The translations under genes and the position numbers were made by a program. Below, piece after piece: positions 1 through 10,433 of a stretch of 64,000 nt of DNA (position 1 is the stretch's first letter; every line of letters begins with the position of its first letter). The notes below the pieces were generated by a model. It ran no database searches. It saw only the letters and a program-made list of their open reading frames with translations, and was not told the DNA's origin. The DNA comes from Diphasiastrum complanatum (taxonomy: Eukaryota > Streptophyta > Lycopodiopsida > Lycopodiales > Lycopodiaceae), in assembly GCA_029204225.1 (NCBI GenBank), contig MU831913.1:33108-97107 (forward strand). The letters are read 5' to 3'.

Positions 1-78
1 GCTTTGTGCACGCCAATTTGTTTTCAACTAGAGTGGAATACCACTATCCTCCAAAGTGGAGCTGTGGTGACCTGTGGT

Positions 79-1740
79 GCCTCCCATTTCTGTGTCTCCC
101 ACTCTACTCTCAACCTTTCTCATTTTGTTATCCATCATTATTCACTGCTCACTTTGGAAGGGAGGAGGAAAGGAGAGGAGGCTTATCTGCCTGGTGCCTT
201 CCACTCTAACTTCTATGTTTGGTCTTTGCTGCAAACTACTTTTAATTCATTTCTATTGATATGTTTCTTAGCCTTTAGCATTGTGTTTTTTTCTTCAGAT
301 TTGATGCCATTTGTTACTGCCTCTAACCCTGTGGTTGCAGGCCCTGACATTGCAAGGATTGTATTTGTATATCTTTTCTATCTCTGACATTTACTTGCAG
401 GCCTATGAAAAAGTTGGAAGCTTTGTTGTCTCATTGGCAAGGATTCGAGAGTAGAAGACTGATCTGTTGTCTCAAAGTGTTTAGTTCACTTTCTAGCAGT
501 CCTATATGTGATAGGCTGTATATCTAAAACTGTAGAACCTAAGAATTGGTCAAGATTACTCCCTACTCAGAGAAAAGCCATAGCTTAAGTGTCTTATATG
601 ATGTTGGAACAATGTTTTTGTGTTGCTTGTGAATTGTTTGTGTGAGAACCATTTTTCAGAGATGTAAGAAGCCTGAAGCTTCTATTCTATGCTAAGCTAA
701 GGACGAGCCAACTTTTTGCAACGATTTCATAGCCTTTATTAGGCACTTTGTTGTCCTCTACTTGACAGGCATTGATGGTTCCGGATGTCAATATTCCTTT
801 TCAAATGCATGATTGTATATCTTTCTAGAAATGTGTCAAAGCCAGCGATGATGGAGGGGCTTAGCAATGATGGAGGCTTAACATGATAAGCATTTGTGCA
901 TCCCAAACTCCTGCTATCCGCGGCCAGCCATCCCTACCTCCTCCTGTGCCCTCCGGCTCCCTCTTTTCCCTGCCCTGCGACTTGGTGAGGGTCGTGCTCT
1001 CTACTAACGACCCTGCTTGTGGCCATCCCCTTTCCTAGTTCTACCTGTGGTTTAATCCTAAGCTGATTTGCTCCCCATACCTACTCCTGTCTGCGTCCAA
1101 TACTGTGGGCCATGCCTTTAGTTTGGTACCCTGGTTTTCCAGTTGTGTGGCCAGCCGTTGTGAATGCCCAGCCGTCCAATTGTGATCTGTGATCAATCTC
1201 AGATGTGAGGACTCTACGTATCGCTAGAAATTAGGCCATCTATTAGGTTTTGACTATCACCGATTAAGGGACAATTAAATTATTGTTATCTACCAATTCT
1301 ACGGTTGCTACAAATAACCTACATTGAGAATCGAATGTTTGTTTGAGATCACAAGTCTTTGAAGGTCATTTTCTGCCTGTCCATCGGATTGCGGCCTATG
1401 AAGATTTGGCCCTACGGGTTGCAGCTTTTTGCTTTGGGGATTTCTATTCAAAACTTGCGAATCTCTATACTATCTTTATGGTCCGATTGCAGACCATACT
1501 ACCATCAGTAACAAATATTCTCGAAGCCTATGCAAACAGTTCAGATGAAAATTAGGCATTTATTCAAGACCTAACCCTATTTTACCTCACTTGTTAAGTG
1601 AATTTCAGCTTATATATGAGTCATGCTTGTATGTCTCATTGGTATTTCCAAAGCCAGAGCTTACACGCTTGACCTCTGGTCCATTTCATTTCGTTTGGAG
1701 TAGTGGTTTGTGCAAGTAGGGTCAGTGGGCGTTGTACTGA
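79..1740 (+). repeat. Segmental duplication, copy A
   Basis: This block recurs at 4369-7100 in the same order and orientation. Shared landmarks include a GA-rich stretch near 160-180, the phrase GCAGGCCCTGACATTG near 335, a block beginning at AAATGTGTCAAAGCCAGCG near 830, and the exportin-like exon near 1340-1590. Copy A lacks about 660 bases present in copy B (5190-5850), so one copy gained or lost sequence. No long ORF survives in the 5' half, which may be a former untranslated or intronic region. The homology is read directly; the parent locus is unknown. Confidence 0.8.
1343..1592 (+). pseudogene. XPO1: Exportin-1 (XPO1/CRM1) exon remnant, copy A
   Basis: A 70-codon open stretch contains FMVRLQTILPSVTNILEAYA, which matches the HEAT-repeat region of plant exportin-1 just before the conserved AFIQNLALF segment. 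Here the frame meets TAG exactly where the family has Gln (GCATTTATTCAAGAC follows in frame and still encodes AFIQD), so one C-to-T change ended the exon. Exportin-1 carries leucine-rich-NES cargo out of the nucleus with Ran-GTP and is about 1070 residues, so this is at most one exon. The same exon occurs twice more at 6400-6620 and 6794-7012. It is a decayed duplicated gene piece, not a working gene. Confidence 0.7.
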
Positions 1741-1792
1741 GAACTAGCAATACTGGACGTGTTGGAGGTCCCTTTAAAAAAAAATTAATTGA

Positions 1793-2188
1793 TTGATTGA
1801 AAAAAATATAATCATGATTCCCACGCGCCTAGTGCGACGACGATTTTTATTCTGTGATGAGAATGATTCTCAAGCCATAGAGAATCTGTATAGAAATTTA
1901 TTTCTCGGAGAATCACCCATACATGAAATTTCCAATGACTGTGTAAAGCTCAATGATTCAATTGATGAATCAGAGTTATTAGTAGAATCCACGAAAAATC
2001 TACCATTTCTTCATGAAGAAGAATGGGATTTAGTGGTGTGCGACTTTCTTGAAAATTTGAGTGAAGAATCTTTTGAAATATCACCCTTTCACACCGATCC
2101 TAAAACAGATGATTCAAATCAATGTGATCTGATCTGTGTAGAGCACGAGGGAGACCTCACTTATGAAGTTAAAGAGAATGCGACATGA
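1793..2188 (+). pseudogene. Acidic ORF upstream of a Gypsy gag
   Basis: An open frame with no recognised domain. The first ATG is at 1814 and gives about 124 residues. The N-terminus is basic (TRLVRRRF) and the rest is strongly acidic, rich in Glu, Asp and Ser. It lies upstream of, and in the same direction as, the Retrotrans_gag-like ORF at 2474-3310, and the space between contains stops in all frames. It is most likely the 5' part of the same Ty3/gypsy gag reading frame broken by mutation, but family identity is inferred only from position. Confidence 0.4.
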
Positions 2189-2473
2189 CAAATCAATTAT
2201 TTTGTGACTATTAATCATAGTCCGATTGTGATTTAAAATCCAATTCTTGAAGTTGATGAAATCCTAGCAAGATTTCATATTGTATCAAACGGGAATCAGG
2301 AACGATCCATTACCAAGGATGTGAGTTTCAATACACTCATTGATATGGTGGATAGTTCTACCCAAAGTCCTGAAATGGACAATCAAAAGCTTGTCGAAGA
2401 TGTGTCCAAATTGGGCCATTGATCCCCTAATGAACATCTTGATCGTGTTGAAAGTGTTTCCAACTTTGATGAG

Positions 2474-3310
2474 TTGGAGTGCGATGTTGAAAAATCAGGA
2501 GCTAAACTTGATTGTAATATTGTGCAACTTGCATTAGTTGCTAGTGACTCCCTCTATGTTAGACCAAAGTCTATTTACTTATTGAAAATTGATCACTATG
2601 ATGGAGAGAGAGGTGATAAAGCTGATATTTTCATACGAAAATTCACAAACTTCTCTTCTCTAGATGGTTTCTCACAACCCGAGGATTGGAAATTGTTATT
2701 TCCATCATACTTGACCAATGAAGCTCGAGATTGGTCTGATAATGTTGAAGCTTTTGAAATCCATTCTCTTGACTCATGGGATACTTTGGTAAAAGCGTTC
2801 TTGGATGAGTTTTCACCCACAATGAATATAACGGTTGCTTGTTACCATTTGGTAACTATCAAACAATGTGAAGATGAGTCTGTGAGAAGATATTCTCATA
2901 TATTTAATTGGTTTGTGCAAAAGCACATATCTATTTATGCACTTCCAATTGAATTGATATTGGATTGCTTCATAAGTGGATTGCAAACAAAGATGCAAGT
3001 CCATGTGAGACAGAAGCATCCGACTAGTTTGGATTATGCAATTGAAATTGCATCCAAATACGAAAATGCTCTGATTGATACTCATATATCCACATTCTAT
3101 AATAGCCACAACCAATCTAGAAACGATCAGTTCCTAGTTGAGTCAAGCTTGGGACCAAATGTGAAATTAGGAGTGGATTATTTCCATTGTCAGAGACATC
3201 AAGTCCATTGTGTGATATCGAAAGACCATAATTTGACTGAAGGGTTGGATGCTAACACTCGACTTAAAGATGCTTGGGAATGGAAGCCAAGAGCAAAACA
3301 AAAGTTTTGA
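2474..3310 (+). pseudogene. gag: Ty3/gypsy gag (Retrotrans_gag domain) remnant
   Basis: A 278-codon open frame with no ATG at its left edge. The Retrotrans_gag pattern is clear: KIDHYDGERGDKADIFIRKF starts the domain, followed by AxxWxDN-like EARDWSDN, a SWDTLVKAFLDEF segment, CEDESVRRYSHIFN and a helical GLQTKMQ region. Gag forms the nucleocapsid that packages element RNA in the cytoplasm. No CCHC zinc knuckle follows before the frame ends at 3310, and no protease, RT or integrase is found downstream, so the element is truncated. The right side meets a gene-poor stretch and then copy B of the segmental duplication. Confidence 0.75.
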
Positions 3311-4305
3311 CCTAGAAGTTCATCCCGCCTCTAAGGTCGTAAGAAACTGACTAACCCTAAATTTGACCGGTAGTATAATTACTACTTTACCCAGCCAGTA
3401 ATTCCACAACGTGAGGTAACCAACATTCGTGTTGGTTTTGCAAACTTAGCACCTGGTGCTTCTTAACTCCATATAATATCTGAAAATCTACAACCCTGAA
3501 AGAAATTTTATCCTATGATCTGTGACCAGACTATGGATAAGGCAACGAAACTTTAAATGATAATTGAAAAGAACTAAGCTACTAGTTGTGATTTGATTGT
3601 GTTACAGTATTATCAAGCCTTGTATGCAGGACCTGAGATGCTGTTCTTCATGAAGATCGTATGCTGATTGGAACTCTTTGGGTCGGCCTAGAATGCTATT
3701 GGCCGGTCCAGGGGGGTAATTTGTTGCTGCTTATCTTGAAGACATGTTGATGTATGGCTTTTGGGTTAGCCTAGGATGCCATTGGCTGGTCCATTGGTCT
3801 TTGTGTAACCAGAGATGCTGAGTTCGAAGAATGGGGACCATTCTTTACATGTGAAGGTCGCCACTGTTTGCGGGGAAAAAGACCCCATTTTCAAGTTATT
3901 TTTGATGGAAAATCATCGCCACATGCTATTACGCCAATGCGGAACTACTTAAAACTGACGTGTACATGGCCCATTATGGTCGGTTGCACTTTTATTGAAA
4001 CTCCGTCTATTTATTGATTTACGCTGGACTTAAATTTATTTTAGAAGCCCAAGCCCCTAGTTCCCGGGTTTGTCGGGACTAGGAGGTGCTAGTTTGTCTT
4101 AAAAACCATTTAAATGGCAACTTTATTCACCATAGGCCACTTTAGTGATTTAAAACCAAATTTGGGACTCAGCCTTTAAGTTTGGGCCCAACTGCTAAAA
4201 GCCCCTATTGGTGCCCATTCACGAAAAGGTGCACCTCTTTGGGCCCCATCCTTTCGTAGCATTAGAGAGGGCCAGCCCTCTACGTACCATTCATTCATCT
4301 TCTTG

Positions 4306-4308
<3 letters not shown>
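3311..4308. other. Gene-free spacer
   Basis: I see no coding signal. Two near-repeated phrases around 3680-3720 and 3765-3800 (GGGTCGGCCTAGAATGCTAT and GGGTTAGCCTAGGATGCCAT, each followed by TGGC.GGTCCA) suggest a small internal duplication. Confidence 0.4.

Positions 4309-4337
<29 letters not shown>
4309..4337. repeat. (AG)n microsatellite
   Basis: Fourteen AG units. It sits just upstream of the start of duplication copy B and may belong to a GA-rich 5' untranslated region of the gene that was duplicated. Confidence 0.9.
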
Positions 4338-4340
<3 letters not shown>

Positions 4341-6399
4341 AGAAGAAGCAAGGCTGTTTGATCTCTGCTTGGTGCCTCCTATTTCTGTGTCTCCCACTCT
4401 ACTCTCAGCTTTTCTCATTTTGCTATCCATCATTATTCACTACTCACTGCTATCCATCATTATTCACTGCTCACTTTGGAAGGGAGGAGGAAAGGAGAGG
4501 AGGCTGATCTGCCTGGTGCCTTCCACTCTACTTCTATGTTCGGTCTTTGCTGCAAACTACTTCTAATTCATTGCTATTGATCTGTTTCTCAACCTTTAGC
4601 ATTGTGTTTATTTCTTGGATCATTGTTCATTGAATCAGATTTGATGCCATTTGTTGTACTGCCTTTAACCCTGTGGTTGCAGGCCCTGACATTGTGAGGA
4701 TTGTATTTGTATATCTTTCCTATCTCTGACATTGTGAGGATTGTATTTGTATATCTTTCCTATCTCTGACATTTGCTTGCAGGCCTGTGAAAAAGTTGGA
4801 AGCTTTGTTGTCTCATTGGCAAGGATTCGAGCGTAGAAGACTGATCTGTTGTCTCAAAGTATTTAATTCACTTTCTTGCAGTTCTATATGTGATAGGTTG
4901 TATATCTAAAACTGTAGAACCTAAGAATTGGTCAACATTACTCCCTACTTAGAGAAAAGCCATAGCTTAAGTGTCTTATTTGATGTTGGAACAATGTTTT
5001 TGTGCTGCTTGTGAATTGTTTGTGTGAGAACCATTTTTCAGAAATGTAAGAAGCCTGAAGCTTCTGTTCTGTGCTAAGCTAAGGAGGAGCCAGCTTTTTG
5101 CAACGATTTCATAGCCTTTATTAGGCACTTTGTTGTCCTCTGTTTGACAGGCACTGATGGTTCTCAAATGCATGATTGTATATCTTTCTATTGCTTTAGT
5201 TCTGTGGCCAGAATGGCAACTGTTTGAATGCCATCCAGTCACAAGACATATTTCCTATCTCCGAAGACTAACTTGATCGGTTCTTCTATTGGAGGAAAGA
5301 AGTGTGTGCATCATGTTTAAGAAGGATGATGGCAGTTCAGAAATAGATATGGGTCGTGAGGCTACAGTCCTTCATGGCACAAGCTTTGCTTGTAGCCGTG
5401 TAGGGGATACCATTGCTATTTATTGGTAGGATGAAGAATGCGTTGTCATTCTTTCTTGAGATGCTCGTTGAAGGATGGAGCACAGATCTTCCGATCTGTT
5501 CTATGTAAAGAGAGAGTAAAGAATCTCTGATACTCCCGATTGTGCTTGTTGGTCGTATAGTTACTTCCCCGTTATCTGCGACCATGTTTCACAGTTTCAG
5601 AGCAGTGTGAAGATACAAACATGGGCTCGTTGATGCGTGCAACCTGGATCCTGTCAACGCATTATGGCCAAGGCATTTGAGAGAATGGATGAGGTCCGTT
5701 AGGAGTAATCATTGAAGGACGAATCAGTCCCATTCCGAAGATAGTCGCTGTTTGCTTTGCTATTTGTGGGTCTCTGGAATCTGCTACGAGTGATCTCTGA
5801 CACTTGTTCAGATCTGAAAAAAATGTTAAATGCCTTTCATCCTCGCTATTTGGGAAGAAGAAATGTGTCAAAGCCAGCGATGATGGAGGGGCTTAGCGAT
5901 GATGGAGGCTTAACATGATAAGCATTTGTGCATCCCAAACACCTGCTATCAGCGGCCAGCCATCCCTACCTCCGCCTGTGCCTTCCGTCTCCCTCTTTTC
6001 CCTGCCCTGCGACTTGGTGAGGATCGTGCTCTCTACTAACGACCCTGCTTGTGGCCATCCCCTTCCCTAGTTCTACCTGTGGTTTAATCCTAACCTGATT
6101 TGCTCCCCATCCCTACTCCTGTGTGCGTCCTATATTGTGGGCCATGCCTTCAATTTGGTGCCCCAGTTTTCCAGTTGTGTGGCCACCCGTTGTGAATGCC
6201 CAGCCGCCCAATTGTGATCTCTGATCAATCTCAGACATGAGGACTCTACGTATCGCTAGAAATTAGGCCATCTATTAGGTTTTGACTGTCACCGATTAAG
6301 GGACAACCAAATTATTGTTATCTACCAATTCTACGGTTGCTGCAAATAACCTACACTGTGAATCGAATGTTTGTTTGAAATCACAAGTCTTTGAAGGTC

Positions 6400-6620
6400 A
6401 TTTTCTGCCTGTCCATCGGATTGTGGCCTATGAAGATTTGGCCCTACGGTCCTCATAGAGGTTGCATCTTTTAGCTTTGGGGATTTCTATTCAAAACTTG
6501 TGAATCTCTATACTATCTTTATGGTCCAATTGCAGACCATACTACCATCAGTAACAAATAGTCTCGAAGCCTATGCAAATGGTTCAGATGAAGATTAGGC
6601 ATTTATTCAAGATCTTTTTC
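6400..6620 (+). pseudogene. XPO1: Exportin-1 exon remnant, copy B1
   Basis: This is the same exon as at 1343-1592 but with an independent lesion. After LAL the frame shifts, and the rest is read in another frame as EVASFSFGDFYSKLVNLYTI, then MVQLQTILPSVTN and EAYANGSDED, ending at TAG where exportin-1 has Gln. The residues EVAS and MVQLQ are closer to plant exportin-1 than copy A is. The copy is not functional. Confidence 0.65.
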
Positions 6621-6710
6621 AGACTATATACGAGTCATGCTTGTACGTCCTCATCGGTATCTCAAAAGCCAGAGCTTACACGCGTGACCTCTGGTCCATT
6701 TCAAAGTTAT

Positions 6711-7100
6711 GTTATCTACCAATTCTACGGTTGCTGCAAATAACCTACACTGTGAATCGAATGTTTGTTTGAAATCACAAGTCTTTGAAGGTCATTTTCT
6801 GCCTGTCCATCGGATTGTGGCCTATGAAGATTTGGCCCTACGGTCCTCATAGAGGTTGCATCTTTTAGCTTTGGGGATTTCTATTCAAAACTTGTGAATC
6901 TCTATACTATCTTTATGGTCCAATTGCAGACCATACTACCATCAGTAACAAATAGTCTCGAAGCCTATGCAAATGGTTCAGATGAAGATTAGGCATTTAT
7001 TCAAGATCTTTTTCAGACTATATACGAGTCATGCTTGTACGTCCTCATCGGTATCTCAAAAGCCAGAGCTTACACGCGTGACCTCTGGTCCATTTGAAAG
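6711..7100 (+). repeat. Second unit of a 394-bp tandem duplication, with exportin exon copy B2
   Basis: From GTTATCTACCAATTCTACGG at 6711 this unit repeats 6317-6710 almost base for base, including the frameshifted exportin-1 exon (here 6794-7012) and the trailing ACGCGTGACCTCTGGTCCAT. The near-identity means that the tandem event is much younger than the copy A / copy B split. Confidence 0.85.
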
Positions 7101-8220
7101 TTCTTTAGTCTATCTGAAAATTGTCGGTAGACCGTTAGGAATGTGCCTTGCTGATTGCCATTGAAAGTTCATGTGATCATGAACAGCCTTATTTTCGACT
7201 CCATACCCAATGGAACTTGAGCTGTAATTGTGGTATAGACCGACTTCCATCAGAATTTCCTTAGATTGTTAGCCTATTTGGGGGTCGTTTTATAATCCTT
7301 CACCAAGTTGACAAGAACAGTGAAAACAATTCCAACTACAAACAAGTACAGGAATTAGTATGGACAGCCCCTGTAGATAAAACCCTGTATCGAATTCCCT
7401 AAACTCATTACAACAGAAAAACGAAAAGAACTTGGTTTCTTGAGGTTCGAACAAGTTTTGGATATCAAATGATTCTTTATCAAATACGTCAGGTATAAGA
7501 AATTAGATGATTACAAGGTAGTAGATTCTGACAAATTCCTTTGGGATCATGGATTACCCAACTATATCAGTGACAAGGAACATGAGCACGAAGAGAATAT
7601 AATGACGGGTTATGTCCCAGAACTTTTTATTACAAATCCTACACATGATTGGCCAAACACGTCAAAAAGGAACAGAGCAATAGACATGGACTTACGACAT
7701 AGAATTGAAACTCGTGATAAATATCCAGATAACAAGATTGATACTAGGTAGATGTTGAGATAAAAAGACCTCCCCTTACCGTTGATGTCACCTAGGGGGT
7801 AAGGGGCAGTAGGAAGTTTATGTTTTACTTTTATACGTTTCTTTATTCTATTAACTTTCTTGTTTGGTGACTGTTTCTCTGTTTTAAATTTTGAAAAAAA
7901 AGAAAAGAAAATTATTCCTTGATGTGAGGTTTTGTCATATGCACTAACTCTTGTACAGAGACAAACAGCACCCACCACCACACAATGCATCATATAGACA
8001 CAGAATTCTGAACCATATGTTGCAAGTATTGAAATGAAAGTGCAACAACAACTAGTAGTGTGGATTGTTATGTATTAAGTACCAAAAGTAAATGTGATGC
8101 TTTTTGTACCACTGTCATGCATGAACATATGAAAGGATGTGCAAAAACAAATTTTGTTTCTCCTTGTAAACGGCAAAGTCGGATAAAATGGGGATGAAAA
8201 TAGATATCACCCATTCCATT
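7101..8220. other. Spacer with one short open fragment
   Basis: No recognised gene. From about 7473 to the TAG at 7750 one plus-strand frame stays open for about 90 codons without a useful ATG (it includes KFLWDHGLPNYISDKE). The composition looks coding, but I do not recognise the protein; it may be an exon or an element remnant. Confidence 0.3.
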
Positions 8221-8690
8221 CGGTAGTTCAGATGTCTAAAGTAGCGACGACGCATGCCCTTCTGCAAGCCCTCACATAGGTCTTTGGGCAGTGACAGACG
8301 CCCGTCAATCCGAGGTCGGAAACTTATTATGGACAGGGTGGTTTTCATGGAAAAATTTAGGGCTTGACAAGGCCCACAAATAGGGTTTTCGGGCCCATCC
8401 TTATGATAACATGAGGGGGTGGGACGTTTGGCACCTTGGCATGACTCGTGGATGCCCATTGAGTGTGTCTGCTACTTCAGTCCGGGGCCAGGAGTCCGGC
8501 AGGCCCAAATAAGGGCTCTTCCGGGGCAAAACCGCACTTGACTTTTTGCCCCGCTTTGACCCGTTCCATTTGGTTGTTCTGATGCCGGTCTGGCGACAAC
8601 GTGTGCCCTTCTACAAGCCATCACATAGTTCTTCGGGCAGTGATAGACGGCCCGTCAATCGGAGGTCGAAAACTTATTATGGATGTTAGA
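8221..8690. repeat. Direct repeat pair about 350 bp apart
   Basis: 8221-8335 and 8571-8685 are diverged copies sharing GCCCTTCTGCAAGCC / GCCCTTCTACAAGCC, TTCGGGCAGTGA and CGTCAATC.GAGGTCG.AAACTTATTATGGA. This is either an internal duplication within an element leader or a repeated promoter-like module. Confidence 0.7.
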
Positions 8691-8723
8691 AATCCATAAA
8701 TCATAATATGGATGGACATACTA

Positions 8724-8785
8724 GGATTCTAACCCAGGACCTCCCTCATACCGGATGAGATGCTCTACCACTGAGCTCTCCGCCC
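8724..8785 (-). other. tRNA-like sequence (SINE-like or captured tRNA)
   Basis: Read on the minus strand this has a 7-base start (GGGCGGA), an A-box-like AGCTCAGTGGTAGAGC, an anticodon-arm-like hairpin (TCTCA / TGAGG) and a B-box-like GGTTAGAATCC at tRNA spacing. The bases after the B box do not pair with the first seven, so no acceptor stem closes, and the loop lacks the usual T33. It is therefore a tRNA-derived relic, as in plant SINE heads, rather than a working tRNA gene. It lies next to a Copia leader. Confidence 0.5.
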
Positions 8786-8829
8786 TATTTGATAGTTCTC
8801 TCTAGAGTGTGGATTGATATTCCAACACA

Positions 8830-8851
8830 CCCCCCCCCCCCCCCCCCCCCC
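8830..8851. repeat. Poly-C run (22 C)
   Basis: A homopolymer of C between the tRNA-like relic and the Copia leader; on the minus strand it is a G run. Similar G-rich runs often sit in Copia untranslated leaders. Its length may be affected by sequencing error. Confidence 0.85.
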
Positions 8852-8965
8852 TCAAGCCACACTTGGTTGGGTCCTAGCGGTCACCTGCCCCACAACTTGG
8901 GCCACCTAACCATGGCTTTGACACCATGAACTGTTAGGTCTAACTTGGCTCTGATACCATGTGAA
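8852..8965 (-). promoter_or_regulatory. Copia leader with primer-binding site
   Basis: TGGCTCTGATACCATG at 8946-8961 is the reverse complement of the tRNA-iMet primer-binding core TGGTATCAGAGC used by Ty1/copia elements. A second degenerate copy (GGCTTTGACACCATG) lies at 8913-8927, as is common in plant Copia leaders. The element therefore runs on the minus strand, with its 5' LTR beginning just above 8961. No gag follows on the minus strand below, so only the leader and LTR survive. Confidence 0.65.
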
Positions 8966-9305
8966 AAAAGTGAATCTTGAATGGATCTATGACCCCAAAT
9001 GTTTTGGCTAAGATCTTTGCACAACAAGCTACAAAATCTAGAAATGGCAAAGCATCCTAATGCTACCTTTGATACACATGAACTTGACTTCAAAGATAAA
9101 GAAAACTTAATATTTCCTTCAAGAATGAATCAAAATTCAAAATTCAAAATTTCAAGACTCTTGGTAATAAACATGCAATTGTATATTGGGAGTTAGTTAG
9201 GGTAGGCTGGTTAATGGAGGGAGGAGAGGGTAGGCTAATTGGAGAATTGACTAGGCTAGGTGGAAGGGGGGGAAGAGTAGACTGAGTAATGGATAGAGAT
9301 GTTTG

Positions 9306-9308
<3 letters not shown>

Positions 9309-9360
<52 letters not shown>
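9309..9360. repeat. (AG)26 microsatellite
   Basis: A perfect dinucleotide tract within the presumed Copia LTR that starts near 8962. Confidence 0.95.
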
Positions 9361-9367
<7 letters not shown>

Positions 9368-10222
9368 AACATAGAGGCACTTCCATTGTGATGAAGTTCC
9401 ACTATTAGCAAAAATGATAGTGGACTAAGAGTGGTGATGGAAGCTCCAAAGTCCAAGCTCCTTCTCCTATTTTGGATACACTCAAGAAAGTTTGAGGGAG
9501 GGTGCACTTCTCTCTTTTATGCTTTGGTATGAAGAGAGTGAAATGTTGCATGAGTAGGGAGTTGAGTGAATATTTCATGGGAGGGGTGATAGGTACAACT
9601 CAAATTTGATGTCTATTACTCAAGATAGATGTAGTTTGATCCTTAAGCTACAAGATAGCCTTGACCCATTATCATATGAGACACCACAAATTTGACGTTT
9701 ATGATTCGAATCAGTTCTAAGTTGATGCCTACATGTGAGAAAACTCAGTTTTGGGAACGTGGAAAGATTGAATGACATTCCCACTAAGCATTCAAGAGAC
9801 AAAAAAAACTTATGAAAGATATTGAAAAGATGGCAGCGAAAAACAACAGCATACCAGCTCTACAACAGCAGCCTACCACTTTTGGAAACCTCTTAAGATC
9901 ATACACAAAAGCTTGAAGACAATACACAAAGCAATGCTCTCAATGGAGGAAGAAACTGTGACAATGATCTATTGATCTCTCTCAACAATACAGAAAGTTT
10001 CTCCAACCTGTTCTCCACGAATTTCAACCTAATACAAGTGAGAGAGATGACTCTCTCTCCTCTCTCTAGAACTTAGGACCCAATTTTAGGACACCAATAG
10101 CCTAAAATAGCCAATTTTGGCCTATATGTCCAAATAACATGATTTTGGTGTCATTTCGAAGGTCCTGAAGTTTGGGACTTCTTCAATATGAAATATATAC
10201 TAAAATAAAAGTATCTAGGCCT

Positions 10223-10300
10223 CTTTCACACGTGTGAAAGGTTAGATCCAAAACTATGTACAAAAATTGCCAATTTAGGCCTCAAACTATAAGTTTCACA
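10223..10300 (-). promoter_or_regulatory. Copia 3' LTR start with perfect G-box palindrome
   Basis: The plus strand shows a pyrimidine tract CTCCCTCTTC at 10301-10310, which is a minus-strand polypurine tract. Below it, TTTCACA at 10294-10300 is the reverse of an LTR start TGTGAAA. About 60 bp inside lies the perfect 18-base palindrome CTTTCACACGTGTGAAAG (10223-10240) around a CACGTG G-box core. This is probably the 3' LTR of the minus-strand Copia whose pol lies at 13.9-16.3 kb. The other LTR edge was not located. Confidence 0.45.
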
Positions 10301-10433
10301 CTCCCTCTTCAACATTAGATGCTAGTTTTAACATAGATCTTGAACACATTCCAAGATTAGATATATGCTTATAATACAGGTCCTTTCCCACTGGTTTCGT
10401 GAAGATATCAGCCACACACTCCAATGAAGAGAC

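Larger units (their letters stand above)
4369..7100 (+). repeat. Segmental duplication, copy B (with internal tandem duplications)
   Basis: This is the second copy of the block at 79-1740. It has small tandem duplications of its own: ATCCATCATTATTCACT near 4426/4449, a 40-base unit near 4701/4741, and a 394-bp unit at 6317-6710 repeated at 6711-7100. It also carries about 660 bases (5190-5850) absent from copy A, in which I recognise no gene. Two local events therefore followed the original duplication. Confidence 0.8.

Noticed and set aside
2596..3115. Minus-strand ORFs under the Gypsy gag
   Set aside because: They lie antisense to a clear Retrotrans_gag domain and show no domain of their own.
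8724..8785. Functional tRNA gene (anticodon CGG, Pro)
   Set aside because: No acceptor stem can form, position 33 is not T and the B box is mutated.
9144..9507. Ser-Leu repeat proteins on the minus strand
   Set aside because: They are translations of the (AG)n microsatellite; the same artefact appears at 4176-4433, 24717-25045, 57988-58188 and 59688-59897.
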